From assembly GCA_034670405.1 (NCBI GenBank), contig JAXDDX010000122.1, positions 310,001 through 374,000 on the forward strand: a DNA stretch of 64,000 bases. The letters run 5' to 3'. The translations under genes and the position numbers were made by a program. Shown in pieces: positions 1-12,060 of this stretch. Below the pieces are notes generated by a model. It saw only the letters and a list, made by a program, of their open reading frames with translations, made no database searches and was not told where the DNA came from. The stretch's first letter is position 1, and every line of letters starts with the position of its first letter. Source of the DNA: Hoplostethus atlanticus. Lineage: Eukaryota; Chordata; Actinopteri; Trachichthyiformes; Trachichthyidae.

Positions 1-706
1 CTATCTCTGGAACAGTCTGCCTGCCTCAATCAGAGAGGCAGGCTCTATCGAAGTCTTTAAGTCAAGGCTAAAAACCCATTTATTCTCTTTATCATTTGAC
101 CAGCCTTGAGGGAGTGGCTCAGTCTCTTCTCAGAGTAAGGCTAGACCAGTTAGCTCATCCTAGCTCAGGTTCCTGATGATGGATACTAGCATCCTGCCTA
201 CATGTCCTATTCTCCTAGTCTAGCTACTCCTGTCCACTGATGCTGGTCATGTTTGTCTGTGTGAGTGAGAGTGCGTGTATGGGTGTGTGTGGGTGTGTCT
301 CCTATCTGTTCTGACTGAGCGGGCGTTTGCTTTCTCCTATCTGGGCAGTGTTGGCGCCTGCGTGGTCCCCTAGTCCTATTATGACACTGACTGAGCTGCC
401 ATTTGCTGTGATGCCCCACATCAGATCTGGATGTCCCACCATAATAAACTTTAATGCATTGTGTATATTCTGCTTGCCCAAACTCAGCCCAAACTCCCTC
501 TCTGAGTAGCCCCTGCCGAGGTTTCTTCCAATTTTTCCTAAAAGGTTTTATGGGGAGTTTTTCCTTGTCCTCTGTTGAGGGTCCAAGGCTGGGGGATGTC
601 ATGTACTAACCATTTATTTTTTCACACGTTGGGCACTGTGAAGCCCTTAGAGACTCTAACGGTGATTAAGGGCTATACAAATAAATGTGATTTGATTTGA
701 TTTGAT
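1..706 (+). mobile_element. LINE 3' end, probably L2/CR1 group (fragment)
   Basis: The first 120 bases translate into the end of a fish LINE reverse-transcriptase protein, with a reading like LWNSLPASIREAGSI followed by a LKTHLFSL-like stretch. After that comes the GAGGTTTCTTCC-type untranslated tail, then AAGGGCTATACAAATAAA, and it ends in three repeats of TGATT. The tail and short terminal repeat are what L2/CR1-group non-LTR elements carry in fish. Only the 3' end is in the window, and the element may continue to the left. A related but more decayed copy lies at about 55.95-57.06 kb. The clade is an inference from memory. Confidence 0.7.
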
Positions 707-2766
707 ATGATGCACTGGCTTTGGATTTATCGGCTTTGCAGTCTATCAACAACAACTGGGACCATCAGGGACGTTCAGTGGAGAATTGGATGTGTGCAAA
801 TAATGTCTGAATATTTACAACCAGATGAGAAAAAGAGATGTCTGAAAAAGTGTGTGGTGTGTCTGTAGATCCATTCAGTAACATAATTAAAAGTGAATAG
901 TGTGATCAGGTAGATTAGTTTCCAAATGTAAGTTACTGTGACTCAGTAAACTGTCTTGTCTTTAGCCCTAGTCCTAGTCCAAAACACTCTGAGTTGGAGC
1001 TTGAGAAGAGTCGGCTCAGTTAACCTGAACAAACTGTTAGCTAGCTAACTAGCCAGCAGGCTAATTTAGCAATCAGCAACCAATGGTAAAATCACAATGA
1101 AATGAAAAATTACTTTTTCACCTTGTTGGCAAATTTTTCCATGTTCCATTATATACGCCTATTTGACAATATATGCCAAAAACAAAACATTTTCTTGTAT
1201 TTTTACATCAAACCTTTGTTTAACCTCTTCCTGCAACAACTCACCTCTCGCGAGACTTCTGCTTGAGCGAGACTTCTATTTCTGGTTAAACAAAGGTCTA
1301 TCTCTGTAGGGATCCTTTCCGTAATGTTGTCAGACACTTCCAATAACAATCTGAGCCTGTCAGTGGCAAAAGCAAGCACTTTTGGTGGACATACTTTGAT
1401 CGGGCGCAGTTGCCCCAACGGATTACGTTGCAGCCATTACAGCCCGCTTCGCGGCTGCCGGCTGAGGCGATCTACTGGAGCAATTCCATAACTTTTTGTA
1501 CCTATTAGTCATTTAGACCCCAAAATATGTACAAATAGGGCCCAGGTTTAAAAATACCAGTATTATCCTTTAAGGCACTATACAGGCTGATTGCACCACA
1601 GTCTTTATCTTATTGCCACTGCATAATGGTGAACTGATCTCTTTTAAAACAAGAGAAATTTGAGACCATCAAAAGTGGCCTGCAAGCAGAAGCTTTTGTG
1701 TTTTTCCTAAACTGGTGTGCTGGTGAAAAGCACCTGCTGGCCTTTTGCTCGGCACTGTTGATTCAGCAGGATCGATTACGAGGCAGGGCTGGCGTGGTAC
1801 GACTGGAACCATAACCTCCAAAACCTACCAGCGGTGCAGAGGGAGAGAGAGCGGGAGAGCTGGTTCACTGCTATTACAGGTGAGATCCTGAAAGGTCAGA
1901 CTACCTCGCCTGTCATTTTTTTCACGGTATTCACACAGGAAATGACTTCCTTCCCCTACTACCAGTGAGAGAAGAGTGAGGGTTCACCACGCTTTCCATC
2001 AGCAAACATACAAGACAGACCCCGGCAAGACAAATGTGGGTATCAGGTATCAAGTGAAATCGCAGACAGTGGTTGGTTTGATTTTGAGATGCATCGTCAC
2101 ACCATTTTAAAAAACCTTCCGCTGATTGGCCTGGCAGGGGGCGTTATAATGAAAGGTCAAAATGTCAAACTTTGAAAGGCCATAGCTGCTACACCACCAG
2201 TCCGATTTTGATGAAACTCATTACTGACTGGGCTGAGGGATGCCTGCATCATTTCCAAGGACAGAAACGTTTACTTGTTGTCAGCAGATGTGATTATTGG
2301 ATAACTGAGGATATCAATTATTTGTGTCCTGTAAAAAATGCCTAATTTGCACATTCTTTAAACTGTGTGTAACATGAAGCTGACGACCACATGTAGAGAA
2401 TGTTTTGTGACACTTAAATAGTCCATTGCAGATTCAGGAAATTGGAAGGGCATTAATGAAAACCCCTTTTGCATGAATCTTGCATGAATCTTGGTTTTCA
2501 TATTATGGAGTTCCACCTCTCCAACGGAGATATATGTTGAGCTGCATGACTAAGAACTTGGTAATAATCTAAATGTGAACAGTGACAGTGTTGACATAGC
2601 CAAAGCAGATCAATAGACATGACTCAGTTTCTCCATTTAGACAGATTTTGGCTTCATCAAAATAGCCTCAGCAGACTCCTTTACCCCATTTGGTAGGAGT
2701 CTGGTTAGGAGCAGGTTACATGATGCTGCAGTTGGCTGTGTGGACATTAAATTCTAATAATTCAAC
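707..2766. other. intergenic DNA, no gene recognised
   Basis: About 2 kb of mostly AT-rich sequence with no convincing coding potential. A short stretch around 2130-2240 (GGGGGCGTTATAATGAAAGG, then a run about a compound binding to a target) has the look of an unclassified dispersed fish repeat, but no ends could be defined. Confidence 0.5.
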
Positions 2767-3180
2767 CAATATGGGCTTTTAAAAGCTGATACAGATATTG
2801 TTGCGTTGAAGCTGCCAATAACTCATATTTTGTGCCAATGTTCATTATCTTCCACCATTTCCATGCCAATAAACAGATTCAGTGTTTCTCTGAGAATTCT
2901 ATTCTCGGCAGGGTGGAAAAATCATTGAAACATAATTTAGACAATGGGGCACCAAAACTCCCCATTGAAACCCAGGATGATAATAATAAACATTCATGCA
3001 TACTTTTGTGGAAAATGTCTCATTAGTAAAAGTTCAGGTTAAGAACTTTCCATAGACAACCAGTGTAGTACTGATCAATTCTACACCAAATATGTAACTA
3101 CATCATATCCATCATATCAGTGGTGGATGACACTGACTGGATCAGATTCCATTTTCCACCAATATGGTGGGTTAACCCTA
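2767..3180 (+). mobile_element. family A TIR element, copy 1
   Basis: Shares the family core (GGGTGGAAAA, then a TTTAGACNATGGGNCAC-like stretch) and ends at GGGTTAACCCTA. The left end is worn. It is placed in + orientation relative to the core that reads CAGGGTGGAAAAGCCTCTGA. Confidence 0.7.
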
Positions 3181-3539
3181 ATAATACCCTTTATTCATCA
3201 AGCACAAGATTTTTAAAAATGTGAGAATAACAAATAAATTAAGAAAATGCTAAAAGGGAACATGCACCAAATAATAATAATTTAAAAAAAATAGAGCATA
3301 GTTCGAATAAAAGTAATGGAGTGCATTTTAAGTGTTTTAACGGAGGACACGAGTTGGCAGCTGGTTCCAGAGACTAGAAAGATCCCTCGGCCTCAGCCAC
3401 AAATCTGGACTGTGGAGGATCTACTAAAGGGTTAAAAGCTCTGATATTTAGCTAGGCGCTAGTCCAAAACCTGTCTTAAAGAGGATTAATACAATTTTGA
3501 AATCAATATGAAGGGGGCGGGGGTGGCTAATTACGCCCG

Positions 3540-3930
3540 AAAGTTTCGTTCTTTGGTACGTCACGCCAAACTCCATTCAAATTCTGCCAGTTGAATGTTC
3601 CCTTGCTCGCCAGCAAGCATAGATACCCGGTGGAACAAGGCTTAAGACGTCGTCTGAATCGATAAGATCCGGTGTTCAAATCGGCATGCTTCTAATACAC
3701 TAAGCAACACCAATTTCCATAAAATTCCAACTTTTAGAATTGGCTCGCCTGCTATTCCCTCATTCTTCTCCCACCAAAATACAGCGCGAGGGGCGGCAAC
3801 GAGCAGCAAGGTTTTAAGCATTAAGGTCGTGTTCTACCTGGCATGTATGTTTGAAAAAAAGACACATTAAACTGGCAGAATTTTAACGCAGTTAGGCTGA
3901 ACGCCCCATACAGGAGACGACGGGATGTGT
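3540..3930. repeat. family C foldback-like repeat, copy 1
   Basis: Contains the blocks CTAATACACTAAGCAACACC, CCAACTTTTAGAATTGGCTC and CCACCAAAATACAGCG. These recur in the same order at 4385-4860 and, more diverged, at 30940-31370. No protein is encoded. The exact ends are uncertain. Confidence 0.5.
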
Positions 3931-4029
3931 CGGGCCTGTGGGCTAATGTGTCATCTCCTCTTAGTTCCCATCAGGGGTCTCGCTGCAGCATTTCGGCACT
4001 GTATGTAATCTGGATACATAATGTTTGAG

Positions 4030-4165
4030 TAGCCGTAGAAGCGCCCAGGACACCTTCTGACCGCGAGGAACCTGTAGCCTTGGGCCGCGGGGCTGCCCCG
4101 CTCGCACCCGCTGGACGCACCGAGGGTCGCGGGAGGGTGCAGCTGCTGTCCTCCGCGTGGAAAAA
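4030..4165. promoter_or_regulatory. small CpG-dense patch
   Basis: A roughly 135-base GC-rich segment with many CpG dinucleotides (for example GGGCCGCGGGGCTGCCCCGC) stands out from the AT-rich flanks. It sits between two family C repeats. It could be a small promoter-like island or part of the repeat. A minus-strand open frame across it has no recognisable domain, so no gene is called. Confidence 0.25.
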
Positions 4166-4384
4166 TCTCACTGCCATTAGAAAACTATTTAATAGCTGCA
4201 TGTTTGACAAAGCGCAACTATCATATGACTGACATGTCATAGCAAACATAGTCGGTCGTTTCAATGACTTGGGCAAACAATTGTAGCTAGTAAAAATTAG
4301 CTGCACAAACAGACGTAATCTAAACAGCATCCTCAGTCCAATAAACCTGCCTCAACTGTAGAGCAGATACGTGCCGTTCTCTGT

Positions 4385-4860
4385 ATGTAGATGATTCTTC
4401 ACAAAACTCCATTCAGTAATCTCGCAATTTAATGAGGCCTTCCTTATTGGCAAAAGTACACCCTATAAAATATGACTAAAGGCCGTTTCTGAATCGGTAG
4501 GGGCCACTCTTCCATTCGGTACACATCTAATACACAAAGCAGCACATATGTCAATACAATTTCAACTTTGGAAAATAGTTCGCACTGCCCTTCAAGGTGC
4601 ATTTTGGTGGAAGAACGCTGTGAGAATAGCAGGCGAGCCAATTATACAAGTTGAAATTGTATTCAAATAAAGTGCTGCTTTGTGAATTGGATATATGCCG
4701 AATTGAAAGGTGCCTCTTAAAGACCCAGAAGTCGTCTGGGTTTATAATTTACGGGTTGTGTACTTCTGCCTATAGGAAAGGCCACATTAAATTGGCAGTT
4801 TTTTAAATGTACTTTGGCATGACGTCGATTCCATGCAAGAGAGAACGGCACGTATCGAGG
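4385..4860. repeat. family C foldback element, copy 2
   Basis: The two halves are inverted copies of each other. CAATACAATTTCAACTT near 4553 is answered by AAGTTGAAATTGTATTC near 4650, and AATACACAAAGCAGCAC by GTGCTGCTTTGTGAATT. The unique centre includes GGTGCATTTTGGTGGAAGAA. A transcript would fold into a long hairpin. This is the clearest copy in the window and has no coding capacity. Confidence 0.65.
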
Positions 4861-5857
4861 CTACCTGAACTGCCGACACCAAATCAAGGCTTGATGTAAT
4901 TGTAAGGAAAGCCAGAATACAAAAAGCCAAAGCCAATACACATCTATATAAAACCTCAAATACCCAACCAGATAAATCAATACACGCATTCCTCTATGCG
5001 AAAACAACTCACTAATTGCCAGGGAGAAAAAGGGAGGATTTATAAAAGGATTTATAAAAATAATAAATTATAATAAGGTAGAGACGCTATGAGCGACAGC
5101 CTAGGGAGCAACAGGCGACACACGTTCCTCTCACCTGCAATAAGAAGAGTCATTTGCTGCTGAATTCAACACGCTCGCGTCCTGTAAAAGCTCTTAAATA
5201 GTCTTTCTGGGCAGTCTGGGTGATGTAGTATCCTCTTAGAGATGTAGGGAAGTCGCTGTTTTATTTCACATCTTTACCTTTCAATGTAAAATAGTAGACA
5301 GGAGTGACTGGGGAGAAAGGGAGGGGTTCTCACTGTTAAGCCACAAGGAAGACAAGACAGTGCGACTTCCGGTCTCAACTTTCACAATAAAACAATTCAA
5401 CGTCAACTTTCTTTTAATGTTCGATGCTATGTTTTAGCCATTAATGCATAGCATTTTGTTGTTTTTTGTTTTCAAGCCAAAAAGCAAATGATAAAGCATT
5501 ATTATTATTCCAGTATCTTGCATGGTGATATATTGCCTCTTCAGTAGATATTTCTGTTGGGGCTGTGCTCTAATTAGCTAGCTAATTTGTTCTATTGTGA
5601 AAATGTGACTATTATATTTCTGTCCGTTTAAGGTTACTGTATGCTGTGCCAGAGATCTGTCAATGTTGTTGCAATTATTTTACCCCTTTAAAACCCGTAT
5701 ACCTTAAACCCTTAAAACCCCTTGATAAATGTGTTATGACCTTGTTTTTTTTCAGTAATGCAAAGAAGTGAAAGTGAAGAATGCATTTAAGGTGGAATCC
5801 ATAGTGAATGAAAATACAACTGATGTTTTTTGCAAAATATTTTTAACAGCATATATT
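4861..5857. other. intergenic DNA, no gene recognised
   Basis: Roughly 1 kb of AT-rich sequence with no recognisable gene, RNA or repeat boundary. Confidence 0.5.
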
Positions 5858-6120
5858 AAAGGTGCCACATCTAGAATTTTAACATTAATAAATCATTACC
5901 ACATTAAAGCTCCAATAGAATATTTACCTCAGTATATCATTCTCAATTAAATGTGGTATAATTTTGAGAAACACAGGCAATAACAATACCACTGGTGTGA
6001 GATAGAGGCTACCAATCGTCTCCACCATGGTCCCATGTGTTTATGGTAATTATATCAAGGTATCATAATTAATATGACAATGATATATTGATATTTAATA
6101 ATGCTATACAAAGCACCTTT
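5858..6120 (+). mobile_element. family B TIR element, copy 1
   Basis: Begins AAAGGTGCCACATCTAG and ends with CTATACAAAGCACCTTT, a diverged inverted repeat. The interior contains TAACAATACCACTGGTGTGA and GAGGCTACCAAT, shared with the copies at 22505 and 36138. Confidence 0.7.
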
Positions 6121-6961
6121 AATAGCCATATAAGTCAGCCAGAATAGGACTCACTTATATGCCTTCTGCTTGCCATATGTCATATTACTGTCAATCTTAG
6201 TTAAAAAATTAGTTTAACTCCATATTTAATGGAGTGTAATGATTCCTTCACTATGTTTTGTAACCAAACATCAGAAGTGACAAAAGTTACGCTTTTATTT
6301 TGAAGCCAAAACCCCCCAATATCTGGTATTATTCTCACTAACTTCAGGTGCTTGACGCAGCTGTGATGTTCACCATGTAGAGAGCAGATGAAATGAATGA
6401 AAATCATCATGGGCAGACAGGCAATAGGTTTTACCAGAGGAGGAATGAAGGAATTTCAAAAGCACTGGCCCTAGAACACCATAAACTGTAGTAATATCTA
6501 TCATTTTTTTATGCAGAATCTTTCAGTAATTCAGACAGTTACATTAATTTACAAATAAACAAAAATCTGGGTATGGATTGTCACATCAGAAAGGTGTGGT
6601 TTTCTGATGGACGACATCATGGCATTTACATTTTACTTCCGTTCTTCCGTTCATTTCCACAGTTCAGGCTACCCACAGTACGATCTGTCTGTTCAATATC
6701 ATTCATGTATTTCCTTTTGACCAGTAGAATGTGAGATCTGAGGCTTTATCGATATGGCTCAAACTGCTATTGTCAAAAATTCGCCACATGCAATATTCAA
6801 GCATGAGTGGCATCTGCTCAGTTGTCGCCGTCTTTCAACAGGTCAGGAACAAACACAAGGGAAGCAGGTCACGGCACCCTACATTCCTTCCAGTCCAGGC
6901 CATGGCCATCCGCCTGGCAACCAAACCTCTTCACACTCACTAAAGCAGTGGTCTACGCAGT
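6121..6961. other. intergenic DNA, no gene recognised
   Basis: Unique sequence. Short open frames between 6731 and 7004 overlap each other in different frames and show no domain. Confidence 0.45.
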
Positions 6962-7320
6962 AGGGTTAGACCGATACATGGGGCCGATATTGGCATTTTA
7001 TTAAGAATCGGATATCAGCCGGCATTATGGATATGACGCAATTTGTTTGATTACATATTTGTTGTAGATTTGATCAGTACTCAGCTTGTTAGCTAGCTAA
7101 CCATAGCATCTGGTCTGGCTAACCATCACTGTCTTTTAAACACATTAGCTAGCTTATCTATCAAAAATATATTGTTAGTTAGTGGCGTGGCAATCCAGGG
7201 GAATTTAAAGTGATCAAACTCAAAGATACTGAATACTGCCGCAAAATATCAGCTATCGGCAGCTTCAATCCAAAAATATCTATTAGTATCGGTCTTCAAA
7301 AGCCCATATCGGTCAGACTA
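6962..7320 (-). mobile_element. family A TIR element, copy 2
   Basis: Begins AGGGTTAGACCGATACATGG and ends CCCATATCGGTCAGACTA, so both terminal inverted repeats are visible. The middle of the element appears partly replaced or deleted: the conserved GGTGGAAAAG core is missing and unrelated TTAGCTAGC-type sequence lies there. Confidence 0.75.
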
Positions 7321-9309
7321 TGGGTCAGACTAGCTACTCTGATGTTTGGTATTGGCTTTTAAAATCCTTGGCGACTTTGGTGTTATGGGCAACCGGTTCC
7401 GTTCTGGCGGAATGCTCCTAACAAATACGTCTCCTAAAGGTCCATTAGCACGCTACGAGTCATTACCACACAAAAGTAGGCCCAGCACTAGTTTCAAAGT
7501 CCCACAATTATTCCAAGTTTCCTTTAGAGTTGATAGGCGTATTTTCAGTATAGGCACTATAGGATAATAAAACAAAGGAAATAAGTCTTGCGGTTTGTTC
7601 CCCGTCCTCCCCAGATAAACGCTTTGTGATCGTTTAAGTGGACAGTAGTCCTTTTAGCCAGCAGATGATTATCTGTTGTATATGGGGCCAGAGGAAAGAG
7701 GAGCATAAAATATGCTCAAAAGAGATGGGCTTTTATCTACTCAATACATGGTTCATTATTCCATCTACCTTGGCTTGGTTGTGAAGCACAGACAATGCTC
7801 TCTTGTTCGAATGTCATGCGAGTTGTGATCATTTTCAAGTGCTGCGTTATATCTGAGTATTTACACATGCAGAAGTAGGACGGAGATGCTAACTGCCTCT
7901 TTTGGCCGAGTCCGAGAATCCATGGTATCGGAGCCCAGTAATTAAACAAATTTGTTTCTTATCTTCGCAGGACAGACGGCGAGTATTTGTTCATAAATCA
8001 TTCATGAATCATTATTGTCTTTTGAATGGCTGCAGTTTAGAAAACATAATGCCCCCCCCTCCCCGTTGCTTTGAACATCTACGTGACAATGCAATGACGT
8101 TTTTATCGATCAGTAATGCTCTCATGGAAAGGTCACCCTCACTGATTTGGCAGGCAAGTTTCAGTGGTCGATACATGTAGCAGGACGGCATGGTGTTTGA
8201 CCCATATTGTATAGGGGGATTTGACTGGAGATGGTGTTTCCTTGCTTTAGTGTTTTCTGTCTGTTCAAAGGGACAACAGGGCATCCATTTATGGATTTAA
8301 TCATTCATTCATTTATTCATTCAGCTAGGTTAGGTCAAAGCCCATTAATAACAATCACCATCAGTGCTGAAGTCCAGAAACAAAAGAGATTTTCATTCAA
8401 TTTTTTTTTTTGGGCAGCAGTTGTCAGACCAGTTTCTGAGACAAAATTGAATTCCAGCGTCTTATCGTGAAAGAAAATCGAAAAAGAGACCCGTAACGGA
8501 GACCGGGGATTTTCATTCTCAAACCTCAGACAATAATCCTACATCATTTACATACAGGTTGACACGGTACATTTATCTTGGCATTATAATTAGCATGTTG
8601 TAATGAAATGGTTAGAAAGGGAAGAGTTTCTGTCTACTGATGGAAGCCAAAGGCCACAGTATTAAAGCAGTAGCAAAGGATTTAATTAGAAAAAAACTAA
8701 TTTCTCCCTGTGATTTTCTGCATATAAGGCGAATAGCATGCATTAAAAAGAAAGGAACTACAGTACCATGCAATTGCACTGACACACACAGAGTGCACAC
8801 ACACACACACAAGCACCACAGCTAAACATGCCATGATAAGGAGCTAAAATAGCCCTGCCTTCATACAGCAATTAAATATGAAGAGGACATGATTATCTGA
8901 CCATTTCACTCCCGGATCTTATCATCTCTTCTGGGACGAGTCTTACATTCATATTCAGTGTAACTATCAAGGAATAAGGAACACCTTCTCTTTCATTTAC
9001 AGTTCATTAACATACCCGAGGGCTGAAATAGACTTCTTAAGGGAAGTTTTCAACGAATCTATAATTAGAGGCAAACCTTTAACCATTTGTATTTTGTACT
9101 AAATGCGTTATCACGGACTGTAATTGGCAAAAATTGTAAGAGCACTGTGGTTACATCAAATCAGCTCCTTTTCAGTACAAAGCAGTACAGAGCAACAAAG
9201 TGTTTGAAGTGTTTGAAGTGTTTTACGAAAGATAATATATTCTCTCCAGTTTGCTAATGGTAGACAATGGCTGCAAATTGACTGTATTAAATTGAGTTGG
9301 CAGTACAAC
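7321..9309. other. unique intergenic DNA, possible conserved noncoding element
   Basis: No gene is recognised. The part from about 8470 to 9140 is non-repetitive, AT-rich and dense in homeodomain-type cores, with several AATTA motifs such as TTTAATTAGAAAAAAACTAA. This is the texture of a vertebrate conserved noncoding element, but that is a guess that needs an alignment. Confidence 0.3.
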
Positions 9310-11170
9310 TATAATAATAATATCATAATAAACTGTATTTGTATAGCACTTTTCAAAAGTGCTTCACAGCATAAGAAAGACAAAGAGTCATAAAGTGCAA
9401 AGTGAATAAGTGAGAGACAATAATACAGAATACAAGGTAAAATAAAAGAAATAGTAAAACGAACGAGGCAAAAAAACAGTAAAAGAAAGGAATAAGAAAA
9501 ATAACTCTAAAGGAATGGCTTCCAATAAAAGTATGTTTTAAGAAGTGATTTAAAAGACGACACTGACCTTGACCTTTAGTCTTAAACGGTAATTTTGGAA
9601 CAGCCAAGAGGGCTCTGCCTGAGGATCTCAGGCTGCGCACTGGCTATTACGGGGTTAAAAGGTCAGCAATATAACTAGGAGCCAGACCATGAAATGCTTT
9701 AAAATGAATTAGTAAAATCTTAAAATCGATTTTAAAATGTACAGGCAACCAATAAAGGGAAGCTAAAATAGGGGTGATCCCACCTTTTTGTTAAAAGATT
9801 TTTTTGATGATGATGTAAAGTTTTCTGGTTAAGGCATGTAAAAAGAGCATTGCAATAATCAAGGCGAGAAGAAATAAAAGGATGTATAATAGTTTCAGTG
9901 TCTCTAAAATTCAGGACCAATCTTCCCTTCACTATACTCCTTAGTTGACATAAACATGATTGAACTAGTCTCTTGATATGAAACTCAAAATTTAGAACTG
10001 GATCAAACATGACACCCAGATTTTTAGCTACCATTTTAGAATTTAGATTAAAGAGGCCAAAAGAGGACTGAAACAGGCTAGAAAATTGCTGAGGGCCAAA
10101 GGCAAGGATTTCTGTTTTTATCAGAATTTAGCTACAGGAAGTTCCTTGACATCCTCTCTTTAACATCAGAGAGGCAGCCATGAACTGCAGCCAACCTAGT
10201 CAGGTAATGTGGCTTCACTGAGAGATATAGCTGAGTATCATCAGCATAGCAGTGATAAGAGACACCGTGCTGTTGGATGATGTGGCCGAGGGGAAGCATG
10301 TGCAATGGAAATACAATAGGTCCCAGAATTTAACCTTGAGGCACATCACACTTAATCAGTACTTGGAACGGGGCATGATCATCAATAGACACATACATTT
10401 GTCTATTAGACAAATAAGAAGTGAACCAGTTTAGAGCAGCCCCCGAAATTTCCACCCAATGCCTCAATCTATCAATAAGAACATTATGATCGATGGTATC
10501 AAATGCTGCGCTAAGATCAAGTAAGACCAGTACAGTGCACTCTCCGGCATCAATATTCATCAAGATGTTATTGGTGACCCTGAGAAAAGCTGTCTCAGTA
10601 CTATGCTGCTTACTAAAAACCAGATTGAAATTTATGAAAAAAGTTATTGTTTTCCATTACTGCAAGGAGTTGTTTCAAAACTATTTTTTCCAGAATGTTT
10701 GGAAATGAAGGGAACTTTAGAGATGGTCTGTAGTTACTGAGGAGTGATGGATCCAGGCATGTTTTTTTCAGGAGAGGCTGAACACAAGCAATCTTGAAAT
10801 AGTCAAGGAGACAACTAGTAGACAGGGAGCTATTGATGATAGACATGGAATATCAGTGAAAGAGCTAGGCTGGTATATTATGGACCGGATCAATAAAGAA
10901 CTTTTTGCAGTCTCCGTTAGTGGAGGGAGAGGCACCAGGAGTAATTGGGTTCAAAAGGCAGTCCACAGTGCGAAACAGAATTATGTTTATTGGCAGAGAT
11001 GGGTTCTGAAAAGTATTTGGCTCAAGCTTCTTTGACTGTATTATTGTACAAGGTTAGCAATTCTTTCAGATACAGGAAGTGGACCTGAGGTCTAGTGCTT
11101 TCCACTCTCCTACATTCCCTTCTACACTGGCGAATGCTGTCATTTATCCACGGAGATAGGATAGCAGAAG
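9310..11170 (-). mobile_element. L2-group LINE, 5'-truncated copy
   Basis: Reading the minus strand from about 10846 down to 9640, pieces of a non-LTR reverse transcriptase appear in the expected order: YRPSLKFPSFPNILEKIVLK, then LLDLSAAFDTIDHNVLIDRL, the catalytic box YADDTQLYLS near 10240, then KNLGVMFDPVLNFEFHIKRL, and finally AFHGLAPSYIADLL near 9680. The 3' tail (GTGCTATACAAATACAG followed by ATT-rich repeats) is at about 9310-9350. The frames are interrupted by stops and shifts, and the first ORF and most of the endonuclease are absent, so it is a dead 5'-truncated copy. Assignment to L2 rather than CR1/Rex1 rests on the tail and is not certain. Confidence 0.8.
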
Positions 11171-11738
11171 ATGTGGACTTCAGATTTTAGAGGAGCAATG
11201 ATATCTAAGGCAAAAGAGCAGAGATTACTTTGCCTTTGATCCTCAGTTTCCTGGCTATGTGCTATCTCATCTCAGTGGATAATTATCTTGCTGCTTTTGT
11301 TTTACATCAATTTACCCATTAGTTAAATGATGTAGAACACAAAAAAGCTGTATTTAACTGAACGGTAATGCATTGCCATTCCCAGAATCCTTTAGTATAC
11401 TGAGTCTGAATCACAGTGACGGCAGCGTGGAGCCACTTTGCTGGGTCAAGACTGACATGTTTTCATGCCGACCAGGGCAGGCTGTTCCCCCTGATATTTT
11501 GTAACCTATAACCTGTAACCTAATAACCTCTACATTGCCTACACTGACAGTTGCAGCTTTTCTCTTCTCCCATGCAGCATTAATAATACTTGACATGGTC
11601 ACACACCACAGGCAACACACACATACTTTGAGGGCTTCGTAACACTAAGAGCAACCAACTCTATCGAGAGCCAAAAGAGTTCAAATACATTTTAATGGGA
11701 GTTTAAAATGTTACATGTAGTAACCTTTTTTCATTAGA
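11171..11738. other. intergenic DNA, no gene recognised
   Basis: No supported feature. The left part may be further decayed LINE. Confidence 0.4.
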
Positions 11739-12060
11739 GTTCGACTGATGTGTTTTTTTAAGACTGAAGATGCCGTTACTGAGTATTTTCTGCTGTTAAT
11801 CAATACCATTACATTTCTAAATCCAAACATTTCAAGTATTCAGTGTTTCCCCCCAACAATTTTATTCTTGACATGGTGGAAAAGCCTCTGAAACAGCATT
11901 TAGACCACGGGACAGTAAAACTCTCCACTGAAACGCTGATATGATAGTAATAGTAATACATATCTATGCATATTTGTGTGGAATCTGATCAATATGTCAC
12001 ATTAGAATCAAGTCAGGTTAAGGGCTTCCCATTATAGTATTGACCGATTCAACACATCAT
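11739..12060 (+). mobile_element. family A TIR element, copy 3
   Basis: Carries the full core (CAGTGTTTCC, GGTGGAAAAGCCTCTGAAAC, TTTAGACCACGGGACA) and the downstream block GTGTGGAATCTGATCAATA. The terminal repeats are worn. Confidence 0.7.

Noticed and set aside
2140-2180. AGGTCA-like half sites that might form a nuclear receptor element
   Set aside because: The second half site is imperfect and the spacing is not a standard DR1-DR5; half sites occur by chance at this frequency.
3640-3690. Possible tRNA-like B box (GGTGTTCAAATC)
   Set aside because: No matching A box at the right distance and no cloverleaf could be drawn; it lies in a family C repeat.
3971-4330. 119-codon minus-strand open frame over the CpG-dense patch
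   Set aside because: No domain, no splice partners, and it overlaps repeat sequence; it looks like a chance frame.
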